Shown: piece by piece, positions 1-6,794 of the stretch
Position numbering within the stretch: the stretch's first letter is position 1
Layout: the number at the start of each line of letters is the position of its first letter
From: an uncultured Bacillaceae bacterium
GTDB taxonomy: Bacteria; Bacillota; Bacilli; Bacillales; Pradoshiaceae
Direction: 5' to 3'
DNA: 9,598 nucleotides
NCBI GenBank assembly: GCA_904501845.1
Contig: CAJGCH010000103.1
Coordinates: forward strand, 1 to 9,598
Made by a program: the position numbers and the translations under genes
The notes under the pieces: generated by a model
Databases searched by the model: none
The model's input: only the letters and a program-made list of their open reading frames with translations
What the model was told of the DNA's origin: nothing

Positions 1-192
1 GGCTCACCTGCTGCTAAAGGTGGTATCGAAGCTTATGATGTTATCGTATCAATCGAAGATACAGAGGTTACGACTCTCAGCGAGTTCAGAAAATACTTGT
101 ATAGTCATGTAAAGAGCGGAGATACCGTCAAAATCAAGCTCTATCGTGATGGTGCTATTCAAACAGTTTCTGTAACGGTAACAGAGCAATAA
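1..192 (+). CDS. HtrA/HtrC-family serine protease, C-terminal PDZ end (partial)
   Basis: The frame is open from the first base and ends at TAA 190-192, giving 63 residues of a protein whose 5' part lies outside the window. The fragment reads GSPAAKGGIEAYDVIVSI and then a helix-strand end finishing VSVTVTEQ. This is the second half of a PDZ domain: the G-x-P-A-x-x-G-(I/L)-x-x-x-D-x-I signature, then a 'V.....L...L' helix and the 'GD.V.I...R.G' strand pair typical of DegP/HtrA proteins. Family knowledge: these are membrane-anchored or exported serine proteases that degrade misfolded envelope proteins, and the PDZ domain binds substrate C-termini. In Bacillus subtilis the paralogue HtrC closes the walRK operon, so this could be that gene. 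The protease domain is not visible and the exact paralogue cannot be decided. A terminator follows directly, so this is the last gene of its unit. Confidence 0.85.
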   Translation, partial: GSPAAKGGIEAYDVIVSIEDTEVTTLSEFRKYLYSHVKSGDTVKIKLYRDGAIQTVSVTVTEQ

Positions 193-267
193 CCTGCTAG
201 CCTTTGAGAATAAAGGTTGCTATCTTTCCCCCTAGGATAGTTAACGTTATTTGAATAAGAAGATTTG

Positions 268-305
268 CCAAGGGAACTTGACTTACTCAAGTTTCTTTGG
301 GTTTT
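268..305 (+). terminator. Probable intrinsic terminator of the HtrA-like gene
   Basis: Arms 268-281 and 287-300 pair over 14 positions, two of them G-U, around the loop CTTAC, and GTTTT follows. It lies about 75 bases after the HtrA-family stop codon. The T-run is short, so termination may be partial, with the stronger hairpin at 331-380 as a second stop. Confidence 0.55.
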
Positions 306-329
306 AGGCAGATTCCTCCGAATCTGCCT
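306..329 (+). other. Hairpin with C-rich CCTCCG loop
   Basis: AGGCAGATT (306-314) and AATCTGCCT (321-329) are perfect 9-bp arms around the loop CCTCCG. There is no T-run behind it, so it is not itself a terminator. It sits between two terminator-like hairpins. The exposed CCUCC in RNA is complementary to a Shine-Dalgarno core, as in loops of some Gram-positive regulatory RNAs. A regulatory role is only a possibility, and I found no convincing promoter directly upstream for a separate small RNA. Confidence 0.35.
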
Positions 330-330
330 C

Positions 331-380
331 AGCTGTAGACACAATCCATTTAGGAATGGATTGTGTCTACAGCTTTTTTT
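331..380 (+). terminator. Strong intrinsic terminator, 20-bp perfect stem
   Basis: Arms 331-350 and 355-374 are perfectly complementary over 20 bases with loop TAGG, followed by TTTTTT at 375-380. The minus strand lacks a matching T-run, so it works for rightward transcription from the HtrA-like gene or from a small RNA in this interval. Confidence 0.9.
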
Positions 381-413
381 ATCCTCTTGCATTCAATTTA
401 AAAGTAAAGTTGT

Positions 414-560
414 TTTGGCGGAATGGACTTAGCGAACCGTGGGGGAGCTGCTTTCGCCAGCTCGCCTTCGGCAAAAGCTGTCATCAGCCTGCTCCCTTCT
501 CCCACAGGAGGCTCTGCTTCCTCCCGGCGGAAAGCGAGTGGCTGTAGTGTAATGGAACGA
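414..560. repeat. GC-rich structured intergenic element, probable Bacillus interspersed repeat
   Basis: This block is clearly richer in G and C than its AT-rich surroundings and has no coding signs. It is full of short inverted pairs: GTGGG 439-443 with CCCAC 501-505, GGGAGC 443-448 with GCTCCC 491-496, GAGCT 445-449 with AGCTC 459-463, GCC 464-466 with GGC 470-472, and GGAGG 507-511 with CCTCC 520-524. Read on the minus strand it contains CACTCGCTTTCCGC followed by GGAGG and CCTCC words. From memory these resemble a family of structured repeats scattered between genes in Bacillaceae genomes. I see no terminal inverted repeats or target-site duplication, and only one copy lies in the window. 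The repeat status is therefore recognition plus structure, and the ends are approximate. Confidence 0.5.
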
Positions 561-726
561 ACTTGTTCTTCCAACGTAACTCATTGATAAGTGACATAGT
601 CTCCTAAGATTTATTTAGATATCGTTCTTCTTTCAGGATCGTTTATAAGTAATGTCCCATCCTCTTTTCAGTAGCTAAATGGTTTGAGCTGAATCATACT
701 TAGTTGCCGAAGATTGCGCCGGAAGG

Positions 727-755
727 TTGAGGGGTATCATAAAATAAGATAAAAT
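727..755 (+). promoter_or_regulatory. Sigma-A-type promoter for the lipid operon
   Basis: TTGAGG (727-732) and TAAAAT (750-755) are separated by exactly 17 bases and match the -35 and -10 consensus at 4 of 6 and 5 of 6 positions. Transcription would start near 762, leaving a leader of about 33 bases that contains the AGGGAG ribosome binding site (783-788) of the first gene. Confidence 0.6.
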
Positions 756-794
756 TATTTCAATATAACTAAAATTCTATCTAGGGAGCTCGCT

Positions 795-1475
795 ATGAAA
801 GATGAATTTTATGGTCGTTCATTTCAGGTTTTGCGTTCATGCATGAGACTTATTTGCCGTAAGTATCAAGTGTATAATCTGCGCGAAACAAATAAGCCGG
901 TTGTGTATATTTCTCATCATCAAAATTTTCATGGTCCGATTATGACCATGCTTTGGTTCCCTCATTCTTTGCATTTATGGGCGTTATCTGTGTTCTGTAA
1001 TCGGGAGGATTGCTATCATCAAATAACTCAATATCCATTAACAGCAAGATTGGGGCTGCCGCTTCCACTCGCGAAGCTTATTGCGAAGCCGCTCTCAATC
1101 CCGATTGCTAGTCTAGTTAAGTCATCAAAAGCTATTCCCGTTTATCGCAACTCACGCAAAATCATCCTTACCTTTAAAGAGAGTGCTGAATTGATGAAGA
1201 AAGGGGAGAGCATTGTAATCTTTCCAGATGTACAATATGATGATCGTTCCAATGAGATAAAGGAACTTTATGAAGGATTTCTCAACCTTGAACGGTACTA
1301 TTACCAATTGACCGGTGAACATGTGTGTTTCAGGCTGCTATATGCTGATAAAAAGAAGAAAGCCCTTCTAATAGGCGGGGATATCTACTTCGGGGATGGG
1401 GATTTTCGAACTGAAAAAGCAAGAGTCATTCAAAAAATCCGGGATGGCCTGAATGAATTGGCCGCAGGATGTTAG
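795..1475 (+). CDS. PlsC-like lysophospholipid acyltransferase with altered catalytic motifs
   Basis: 226 residues. The ATG has AGGGAG six bases upstream. The layout follows the PlsC/LPLAT family, which transfers an acyl chain to lysophosphatidate or a related lysolipid at the membrane. Residues 36-50 (VVYISHHQNFHGPIM) fit motif I, 'KAIPVYRNSRK' fits the substrate-binding motif II around the conserved P-x-x-R, and 'IVIFPDVQYDD' (F143, P144) fits motif III. Two key positions deviate. The normal N-H-x4-D has His42 but Gly47 in place of the catalytic Asp (the alternative register gives His41-x4-His46), and the normal FPEG reads FPDV. Length is close to that of bacterial PlsC, and the middle (about 85-110) is hydrophobic without a clear membrane span. 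The next gene, 23 bases on, is a lipid glycosyltransferase, so a role in glycolipid or lipid-anchor synthesis is inferred. It may be a divergent active clade, a non-canonical catalyst or an inactive homologue. Confidence 0.75.
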   Translation: MKDEFYGRSFQVLRSCMRLICRKYQVYNLRETNKPVVYISHHQNFHGPIMTMLWFPHSLHLWALSVFCNREDCYHQITQYPLTARLGLPLPLAKLIAKPLSIPIASLVKSSKAIPVYRNSRKIILTFKESAELMKKGESIVIFPDVQYDDRSNEIKELYEGFLNLERYYYQLTGEHVCFRLLYADKKKKALLIGGDIYFGDGDFRTEKARVIQKIRDGLNELAAGC

Positions 1476-1498
1476 AGTTATGAAAAGGAGCATACACG

Positions 1499-2599
1499 AT
1501 GAAAGTATTGATATTTACCATCAAGTTTGGGAGCGGTCATTTTAGAGCCTCGAAATCATTATGCAAACAAATTAGAAATGAGTTTGAGACTTCTGAAGTT
1601 ATTGTAAAAGATATTTGTGAATATCTGATGCCTCATAACTACCAGAAAATATATAATGCTTATCATTTGCTCGTTAATAAAGGCAGTAAGTTATACAACA
1701 TACTATATAAATATAGTGAAAAGACCTTTGATGGCACACCATCCTATCCACATTTGCTGTTAAAAAAGATAGATAAATTGATTGCTAGTGAACAGCCAGA
1801 TGTTGTGATTTCAACATGCTCTGTTAGTTCGCAGCTTTTTTCCGCTTATAAGGAAAAGTACAAGAGCAATCTCCCCTTCATTACATGTATTACCGACATT
1901 TCAAGTCACCCATCCTGGATTACACCACAAACAAATTTCTACCTGGTTGGTACGGAACTAGTGAAACAGGGATTGATGGATAAGGGGGTTGACGAAAAAG
2001 ATATCTATATTAGCGGAATCCCAGTTGAAGAGGAGTTCGTTCCATCAAGCTCAAGGAATGAACGGGTCCATAAGAACCTCCTGATCATGGGGGGAGGACT
2101 AGGGATGCTTCCTGAAGATTTATCCTTTTATCAAGAAATTAATGATTTGTCGGGTGTTAAGACGGTTATCATTGCCGGGAGGAATCAAAGGCTGTTTGAT
2201 CAATTAAATGGAAAATTTAATAATATCACAGTCGTTGGATATACAGATAAAGTCTATGAATATATGCATGAAGCAGATTTGATTATTACGAAGCCAGGCG
2301 GGATGACTTTGTTTGAATCCATTATTTCAGAGGTGCCCATCGTTGTTTTGAGGCCGGAACTGGAGCAAGAGAGGAAGAATCAATCCTTTATTGAGAAAAC
2401 CCATATCGGCTACGTACTTGAGGAGGAAGAAGACCGCTATATCATGGACATCGACGATCTCATTCATGATGATATGACTCTCTCGAAGATGAAAATGAAT
2501 ATGGCAGAGGTCAAGAAAGGGTTTGACCGACGGAAGGTAATCGAGCTGTTATCATCGATTGAGGCAAAAAAGGGTGAAGCAGAGGCTTCTTCATCATAA
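1499..2599 (+). CDS. MGDG-synthase/UgtP-like family GT28 glycosyltransferase
   Basis: 366 residues, started by ATG with AAAGGAG (1484-1490) eight bases upstream. Two Rossmann halves of the GT-B fold are visible. The N-terminal half carries the G-S-G-H loop at residues 11-14 followed by 'RASKSL', as in MGDG synthases and UgtP. The C-terminal half carries 'LLIMGGGLGM' and the nucleotide-sugar site 'KPGGMTLFES' (K265 to S274, with Glu273). Known relatives transfer glucose or galactose from a UDP-sugar to diacylglycerol at the inner membrane face, making glycolipids that anchor lipoteichoic acid or stabilise the bilayer. No membrane span is predicted by eye, as expected for a peripheral enzyme. 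It is the second gene of an operon with the PlsC-like acyltransferase, and a strong terminator follows. The precise sugar, acceptor and number of transfers cannot be read from the sequence, and the C-terminus (about 355-366) is a low-complexity Lys/Glu/Ala/Ser tail. Confidence 0.85.
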   Translation: MKVLIFTIKFGSGHFRASKSLCKQIRNEFETSEVIVKDICEYLMPHNYQKIYNAYHLLVNKGSKLYNILYKYSEKTFDGTPSYPHLLLKKIDKLIASEQPDVVISTCSVSSQLFSAYKEKYKSNLPFITCITDISSHPSWITPQTNFYLVGTELVKQGLMDKGVDEKDIYISGIPVEEEFVPSSSRNERVHKNLLIMGGGLGMLPEDLSFYQEINDLSGVKTVIIAGRNQRLFDQLNGKFNNITVVGYTDKVYEYMHEADLIITKPGGMTLFESIISEVPIVVLRPELEQERKNQSFIEKTHIGYVLEEEEDRYIMDIDDLIHDDMTLSKMKMNMAEVKKGFDRRKVIELLSSIEAKKGEAEASSS

Positions 2600-2693
2600 G
2601 GAAATGCCCAAAGTGCAGATATATGATTTGTTATCGCTTGATTCACGATTACGTTTAACATAGTTTTGGGGCATGGCTAAAAGTTGTGCTTAG

Positions 2694-2737
2694 ACTGATG
2701 ACAAAACCATTTAGTGGCTGTGTCATCAGTTTTTTTT
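2694..2737 (+). terminator. Intrinsic terminator of the lipid operon
   Basis: ACTGATGACA (2694-2703) pairs perfectly with TGTCATCAGT (2721-2730), with a further CCA/TGG pair inside, and T-residues run to 2737. It lies about 95 bases after the glycosyltransferase stop. That intervening stretch contains no gene. Confidence 0.85.
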
Positions 2738-3018
2738 ATACCTTATCATAGATTAGATTTAATATAGAAAACAGTAGAAGGAACTTATGTGTTCATACGG
2801 CTGATTCATTAGGTTTGTATGGTTAGCCGTGAGCATGGAGAAAGAAATTGAAAAGTAAAAAAGAATGTTAGGGAACAGGCAGAAAGGCTCGAATTTTGGA
2901 GGATGCAAAATATATAACTGTGAGAATATTTAGAAGAAAATGTCATTTTACATTTACATTGCATTTATTTTCCACTAAACTTCATTATAAGCCAACCTAT
3001 TTCAAGAGGGAGAAAAAT
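2738..3018 (+). other. Leader region of the histidine kinase gene
   Basis: These 281 bases follow the operon terminator and must contain the kinase promoter, but I cannot pick one with confidence. A modest inverted repeat (ACGGCT 2797-2802 with AGCCGT 2825-2830) and AT-rich tracts are present. An in-frame TTG at 2896 would extend the kinase by 41 residues but has no suitable ribosome binding site. AGAGGGAG at 3005-3012 places the start at 3019. Confidence 0.5.
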
Positions 3019-4275
3019 ATGATCAATGACCTTGTTGAAAGTTGTATTATCAACTTGTTTATCATCTTGATCTGCGTACAAATTAATTATTTTTGGCACG
3101 TAAAAAGAGAAGCTGTGGAAAACAACAATTATTTGGCCGTATTTATCGCGCTGGCTGGCAGCCTCTTCATCAATAGGCTATTTTTTGTCTCTGAAATTAA
3201 TTCATCCCTTGCGCTTCATATCGGGGATTTAGTTATTATTATCGGAATACTATATGGTCGTGCGTGGATTGGAACAACACTATTTATTATTTTAGTGGTA
3301 TTATCAACAATCATCCATCCTTTACATGGTCTTTATTCATTTTTGACCAGTTTGCCGCCTCTCTTAATCACGCTATATTTACGAAAAATCTATGTGAAAA
3401 TCCCGTTAAATAAGAAATATACACAGGCAGTCCTGATTTCGCTGGTATCCTCCATTATCAGCATGTCTTTAGCGAACGTTTTTTTCTCCGATCAATGGGC
3501 CCTGCTTGATAGTATATTATATATGCTTGTCTATGTAGGAGGGCTGCTCGGCCTCGTATATTATATGGAGAACCTGAAGAGGAGCAGGATATTGAAACGG
3601 GAAATCATTAATACAGAGAAGCTCCAGGCCGTCAGTCACCTGGCTGCATCCATTTCCCATGAAGTTAGAAACCCTTTAACCGCAACAAAGGGATTTTTGC
3701 AATTATTGAAGAGTGATGATAATTTGTCGAAAGAGAAGAAACAGCAATTTATTGATATAGCTATTTCTGAATTAAATCGGGCAGAGAACATTATTAATGA
3801 CTACCTTGCCTTTGCAAAGCCTTCCATGGAGTTACAGGAAACGATTGAGATTCAGTCAGAGATCAACAAAGTAATTGAGATTGTGAAGCCGCTTGCGAAT
3901 ATGAATGCTGTCTTTATTCAATGTCATGTACCTGTATTTTATGTGAATGGCGAAAAACATTTGTTCCAGCAATGCTTTGTCAATCTGGTGAAGAATGCCA
4001 TCGAATCCATGCAGGGTGGCGGCGTTTTGATTCTGGAGGCACAGCAAAGCAAGAAAGGCATTAATATTACCATTTCTGATACAGGTATAGGCATGACTGA
4101 TGAACAGCTCGGCAGGCTGGGTGAACCGTACTTTTCAACAAAAGGTATAAAAGGTACAGGCTTGGGGATGGTTGCTGTATACCGGATTGTTAAATCCATG
4201 CATGGCTCCATCCGTGTCAAAAGTAAGCCTCAAGAAGGCACAACGTTTACCATATACTTGCCAGGTCATCCTTGA
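3019..4275 (+). CDS. KinB-like multi-pass membrane sensor histidine kinase (orphan)
   Basis: 418 residues from ATG 3019, chosen because AGAGGGAG lies six bases upstream. The N-terminal half has about six or seven hydrophobic segments (roughly 8-25, 38-56, 66-80, 83-101, 105-121, 135-156, 163-183) with very short loops, resembling the membrane sensors of KinB and 5TM-type kinases. A linker (184-205) leads to the dimerisation/phosphoacceptor domain with SHEVRNPLTATKGFLQLL, where His214 is the phosphorylation site. The ATPase domain has the N box NLVKNAIES (from 322), G1 box DTGIGM (from 354), F box around EPYFSTKG and G2 box GTGLGM (379-384). All catalytic elements are intact. The length is close to B. 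subtilis KinB. No response regulator is adjacent and terminators flank the gene, which fits the orphan kinases that feed the Spo0F-Spo0A sporulation phosphorelay. That target is inference, and no KapB-like gene follows. Confidence 0.85.
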   Translation: MINDLVESCIINLFIILICVQINYFWHVKREAVENNNYLAVFIALAGSLFINRLFFVSEINSSLALHIGDLVIIIGILYGRAWIGTTLFIILVVLSTIIHPLHGLYSFLTSLPPLLITLYLRKIYVKIPLNKKYTQAVLISLVSSIISMSLANVFFSDQWALLDSILYMLVYVGGLLGLVYYMENLKRSRILKREIINTEKLQAVSHLAASISHEVRNPLTATKGFLQLLKSDDNLSKEKKQQFIDIAISELNRAENIINDYLAFAKPSMELQETIEIQSEINKVIEIVKPLANMNAVFIQCHVPVFYVNGEKHLFQQCFVNLVKNAIESMQGGGVLILEAQQSKKGINITISDTGIGMTDEQLGRLGEPYFSTKGIKGTGLGMVAVYRIVKSMHGSIRVKSKPQEGTTFTIYLPGHP

Positions 4276-4280
4276 TTAAT

Positions 4281-4315
4281 AAAAATCCCCTGCGACGCGA
4301 CGCGCAAGGGATTTT
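4281..4315. terminator. Bidirectional terminator between kinase and helD
   Basis: AAAATCCC (4282-4289) pairs with GGGATTTT (4308-4315), and after one mismatch TGCG (4291-4294) pairs with CGCA (4303-4306). The A/T ends provide a T-run on both strands, so it can stop the kinase transcript and the convergent helD transcript. It starts six bases after the kinase stop and ends 13 bases before the helD stop. The loop is a GC-rich CGACG-type repeat. Confidence 0.8.
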
Positions 4316-4328
4316 ATACATTTTTAGG

Positions 4329-6674
4329 TCACTTTATCTCATATAGGTCAGCAGGGATTGTCTTGAAAAACGGACTTGGCTCGCCGCAAGAGAGAATATG
4401 GAGTTCATGCATGGCTCGGGTACAGGCGGTATATAACAGATTCCGTTCATGCTCCTGGCTGTATTTGTCCTTTGATGCATCAAAGAGAATGACCGCATCG
4501 AATTCTATTCCTTTTGCTAAGTATGCAGGAAGGATGAGAATTCCCTTAGTGAACCGATAGATTGATTTATCCATCAGTTGAATATCCTCTTTGTCCTTTA
4601 ATCTTTCGTATGCTTCATCAGCCTCATTTTGCGTTTTACAAATGATGGCGATGGTTTGATGCTCATCTTGCAAGCGTTCTAACAGCTCATTGATTTTTCT
4701 GTAGGATGAATCTATGTCTTCCTGCTGATAAAGGGCAGGAAGAATCCCATTACGATTAAATGGTTCTATCTGAACACTGCTTAAGATTCCGCTGGTAAAA
4801 TCAATTATTTGGCGAGTGGAACGATAACTTTTCTTCAGGATGATCTTTTCCATCTCATCTGCTGGATAGAGTTCATCAGACAGCAAGGTCGCTGCGCCAT
4901 AAGAATGCGCGTAGATTGCTTGATTCATGTCACCGAGGATTGTCATCCGGCAATTCGGAAAGAGCCGCTGGATTACTTTTAGATGAAAGGCTGAGTAATC
5001 CTGGGCCTCGTCTATAAAAAGGTGACGGATCATCCTGTTTGTTCGCGTGCCCTCAAGTTCTTCCTTGAAATAGAGGTACGGGGCTGCATCTTCGAAGGGA
5101 AGATGATTTTGGCTGATTTCTCTTCTGGTTACTTTACCGACCTCTGCCCACCGCTTGGGAAGAACGTCTGCGCTCAAACCTAACTTATCTGCAATATCAG
5201 TTTGAAACAAGTCTCTATACATCTTTTTGACATGAAGGAACCGGAATTGCTTGATGGCAATCCGAATTGGCTTGAAATATTTATGGGTTACTTTCTTGGC
5301 AAGCTCTTGTTTCTCACGCTCAAAATCATCAAAACTATCCTCTTTATAGGACTTCCTTTTACGCATGCGACGGTATGTGCTCATATAGTCCTTTGTATCC
5401 AGAAGCTCCATCTCTTCCTCCACCCATTCGGCCTGGCGCTCTAATTTCTCTATTCTGTACAGCTCTTTCAGAAGCCATTCTTTCATAGATTGAAGACGGC
5501 TTTGGATGGATAGGGAAGGGTCAAGTGAATAAAAATAGTGAACCATGTCAGCAGATGTAATCAAGGTCTTGTTACGAAGGACGATGTTTTTGAACTGAAG
5601 CCCACCCTTGCTGAGGGATTTTACATAATGATCAAGTAAGTTCTTGAATCCCAGCGTGTTCTTAAAACGAATGGCTTCAACCCTTGCCTCATAGCGCTCA
5701 TCCTCTTCTCCTCGCAGGACGTATTCCATTTGCTCAAATGGGTCGCTCACCTTAAAGTCGTCTCCTATCAGTTTAGCTATGTAGTCAAAAAAGGTGACTT
5801 GCTGCATATTGTCTTCCCCAAGTGAAGGGAGGACTGTGGCTGTATAACTGCTAAATAAAGGATTAGGAGAAAAAAGCAGAATGTTGTCAGCTTTGATTTC
5901 ATGGACATGCCGGTAGAGGAGATAGGCAACCCTCTGCAGGGCAGCAGATGTTTTGCCGCTTCCGGCTGCCCCTTGAACAACGAGGTATCTGTTATGATCA
6001 TTGCGGATAAGGGCATTCTGCTCTTTTTGAATGGTAGCAACGATATTCTTCATTTGATTGTCGGCATTCTGTCCAAGCACTTCCTTTAGGATTTCATCGC
6101 CAATCGTAATGCCTGTATCAAACATGCTTTTCAATTGCCCGTTTTTAATAATGTATTGTCTCTTTCTCTCCATTTCCCCTTTGATAATCCCGCCTGGTGT
6201 TTCATATTGCGCATACCCGGGTGAATAATCATAATAGATGCTTGAGATTGGTGCCCGCCAGTCATAGATCAGGAAATTCTCTTTTGCATCATCCATTAGG
6301 GATGAGATTCCGAGATAAACGATATCAGGGCTTGATTCTCCATCTTCGTGGAAATCGACGCGGCCGAAGTAAGGAGAGTCCTTTAGCAGGTCAAGCGTCT
6401 TGAGTTGCTTGTTCATATGTCCATGTGCCCGCTCGCGTTCAGATAATAGCTCAGCCTGTTGACGGATGCTTGCTAATGTTTCCACCGCATCCTCCGGGTT
6501 ATCGATATTTACCGTCACATCCTCCCAGAAGGTTTGGCGAATCTCGGTTACATCCTCTCTAACCCCGCCTTGTGAAGCTCTCACGCTCGCAAATCTTTTC
6601 TTAATCAAGGTGACGATTTCTGCTAATCTGGCCTTTTCGGCCTGAAGTGTTTCATTGGATTCAGAATTGTTCAT
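4329..6674 (-). CDS. helD: HelD-type RNA polymerase recycling ATPase (UvrD/Rep superfamily 1)
   Basis: 781 residues, close to B. subtilis HelD (YvgS). GGAGGG sits six bases upstream of the ATG on the minus strand. The N-terminus (about 1-110) is charged and coiled-coil-like and ends in the family word 'SPYFGRVDF'. In HelD structures this arm enters the RNA polymerase secondary channel. Superfamily 1 motifs follow in order: Walker A GAAGSGKT (235-242), a long helical insertion (about 300-530) rich in Lys/Arg/Glu, Walker B DEAQD (555-559), motif III LGDMNQ (from 580), motif IV with SYRS near 610, motif V AKGIEFDAV (about 720-728) and motif VI YTACTRAM (from about 748). Family knowledge: HelD uses ATP to release stalled or post-termination RNA polymerase and aids transcriptional cycling rather than unwinding DNA. 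It is a single-gene unit with its own promoter (6765-6793) and terminator. Some close relatives are annotated as DNA helicase IV, but the N-terminal arm favours HelD. Confidence 0.9.
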   Translation of the reverse strand: MNNSESNETLQAEKARLAEIVTLIKKRFASVRASQGGVREDVTEIRQTFWEDVTVNIDNPEDAVETLASIRQQAELLSERERAHGHMNKQLKTLDLLKDSPYFGRVDFHEDGESSPDIVYLGISSLMDDAKENFLIYDWRAPISSIYYDYSPGYAQYETPGGIIKGEMERKRQYIIKNGQLKSMFDTGITIGDEILKEVLGQNADNQMKNIVATIQKEQNALIRNDHNRYLVVQGAAGSGKTSAALQRVAYLLYRHVHEIKADNILLFSPNPLFSSYTATVLPSLGEDNMQQVTFFDYIAKLIGDDFKVSDPFEQMEYVLRGEEDERYEARVEAIRFKNTLGFKNLLDHYVKSLSKGGLQFKNIVLRNKTLITSADMVHYFYSLDPSLSIQSRLQSMKEWLLKELYRIEKLERQAEWVEEEMELLDTKDYMSTYRRMRKRKSYKEDSFDDFEREKQELAKKVTHKYFKPIRIAIKQFRFLHVKKMYRDLFQTDIADKLGLSADVLPKRWAEVGKVTRREISQNHLPFEDAAPYLYFKEELEGTRTNRMIRHLFIDEAQDYSAFHLKVIQRLFPNCRMTILGDMNQAIYAHSYGAATLLSDELYPADEMEKIILKKSYRSTRQIIDFTSGILSSVQIEPFNRNGILPALYQQEDIDSSYRKINELLERLQDEHQTIAIICKTQNEADEAYERLKDKEDIQLMDKSIYRFTKGILILPAYLAKGIEFDAVILFDASKDKYSQEHERNLLYTACTRAMHELHILSCGEPSPFFKTIPADLYEIK

Positions 6675-6714
6675 ATTGAACCCTCCAACATATTTTTAAT
6701 TAAAATGCTCTGAT

Positions 6715-6743
6715 TTGATTCAGATATGATAGTTTGTTAAAAT
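6715..6743 (+). promoter_or_regulatory. Sigma-A-type promoter for the thioesterase gene
   Basis: TTGATT (6715-6720) and TAAAAT (6738-6743) are 17 bases apart, matching the -35 at 4 of 6 and the -10 at 5 of 6 positions. Predicted start is near 6750, leaving a leader of roughly 85 bases to the ATG at 6837. It lies inside the leader of the oppositely transcribed helD. Confidence 0.5.
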
Positions 6744-6764
6744 TAGACATTGTTATTCTGTTTA

Positions 6765-6793
6765 ATTGTATCATTTATTTTATGGGTTATGAA
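6765..6793 (-). promoter_or_regulatory. Sigma-A-type promoter for helD
   Basis: On the minus strand TTCATA (6793-6788) and TACAAT (6770-6765) are 17 bases apart, matching consensus at 4 of 6 and 5 of 6 positions. Transcription would start near 6758, giving a leader of about 84 bases to the helD ATG at 6674. Its start lies to the right of the predicted thioesterase start, so the two transcripts would overlap by a few bases at their 5' ends. Confidence 0.5.
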
Positions 6794-6794
6794 T

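Larger units (their letters stand above)
193..794. other. 602-bp gene-free region between HtrA-like gene and lipid operon
   Basis: No credible protein gene is present; short open frames here lack a ribosome binding site and family-like composition. From left to right the stretch holds three consecutive hairpins (268-300, 306-329, 331-374), an AT-rich spacer, a GC-rich structured element (about 414-560) and about 165 bases (561-726) in which I see nothing specific. A sigma-A-type promoter (727-755) and the leader of the downstream operon complete it. The unusual length for this kind of compact genome is mostly accounted for by the GC-rich element. Confidence 0.7.

Noticed and set aside
159..547. 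Short open frames across the hairpins and GC-rich element
   Set aside because: Each runs through hairpins or the structured repeat, has no ribosome binding site and gives an unlike-protein composition.
2900..2927. Possible sigma-H promoter (AGGAT ... GAAT) before the kinase
   Set aside because: The core words are present, but the spacing is about two bases longer than usual and flanking consensus positions do not match.
2896..3018. 41-residue N-terminal extension of the kinase from TTG 2896
   Set aside because: The TTG has no suitable ribosome binding site, whereas ATG 3019 has AGAGGGAG at good distance and begins just before the first membrane segment.
4291..4306. CGACG repeats as a CRISPR or tandem-repeat array
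   Set aside because: There are only two units, and they form the loop of a terminator hairpin.
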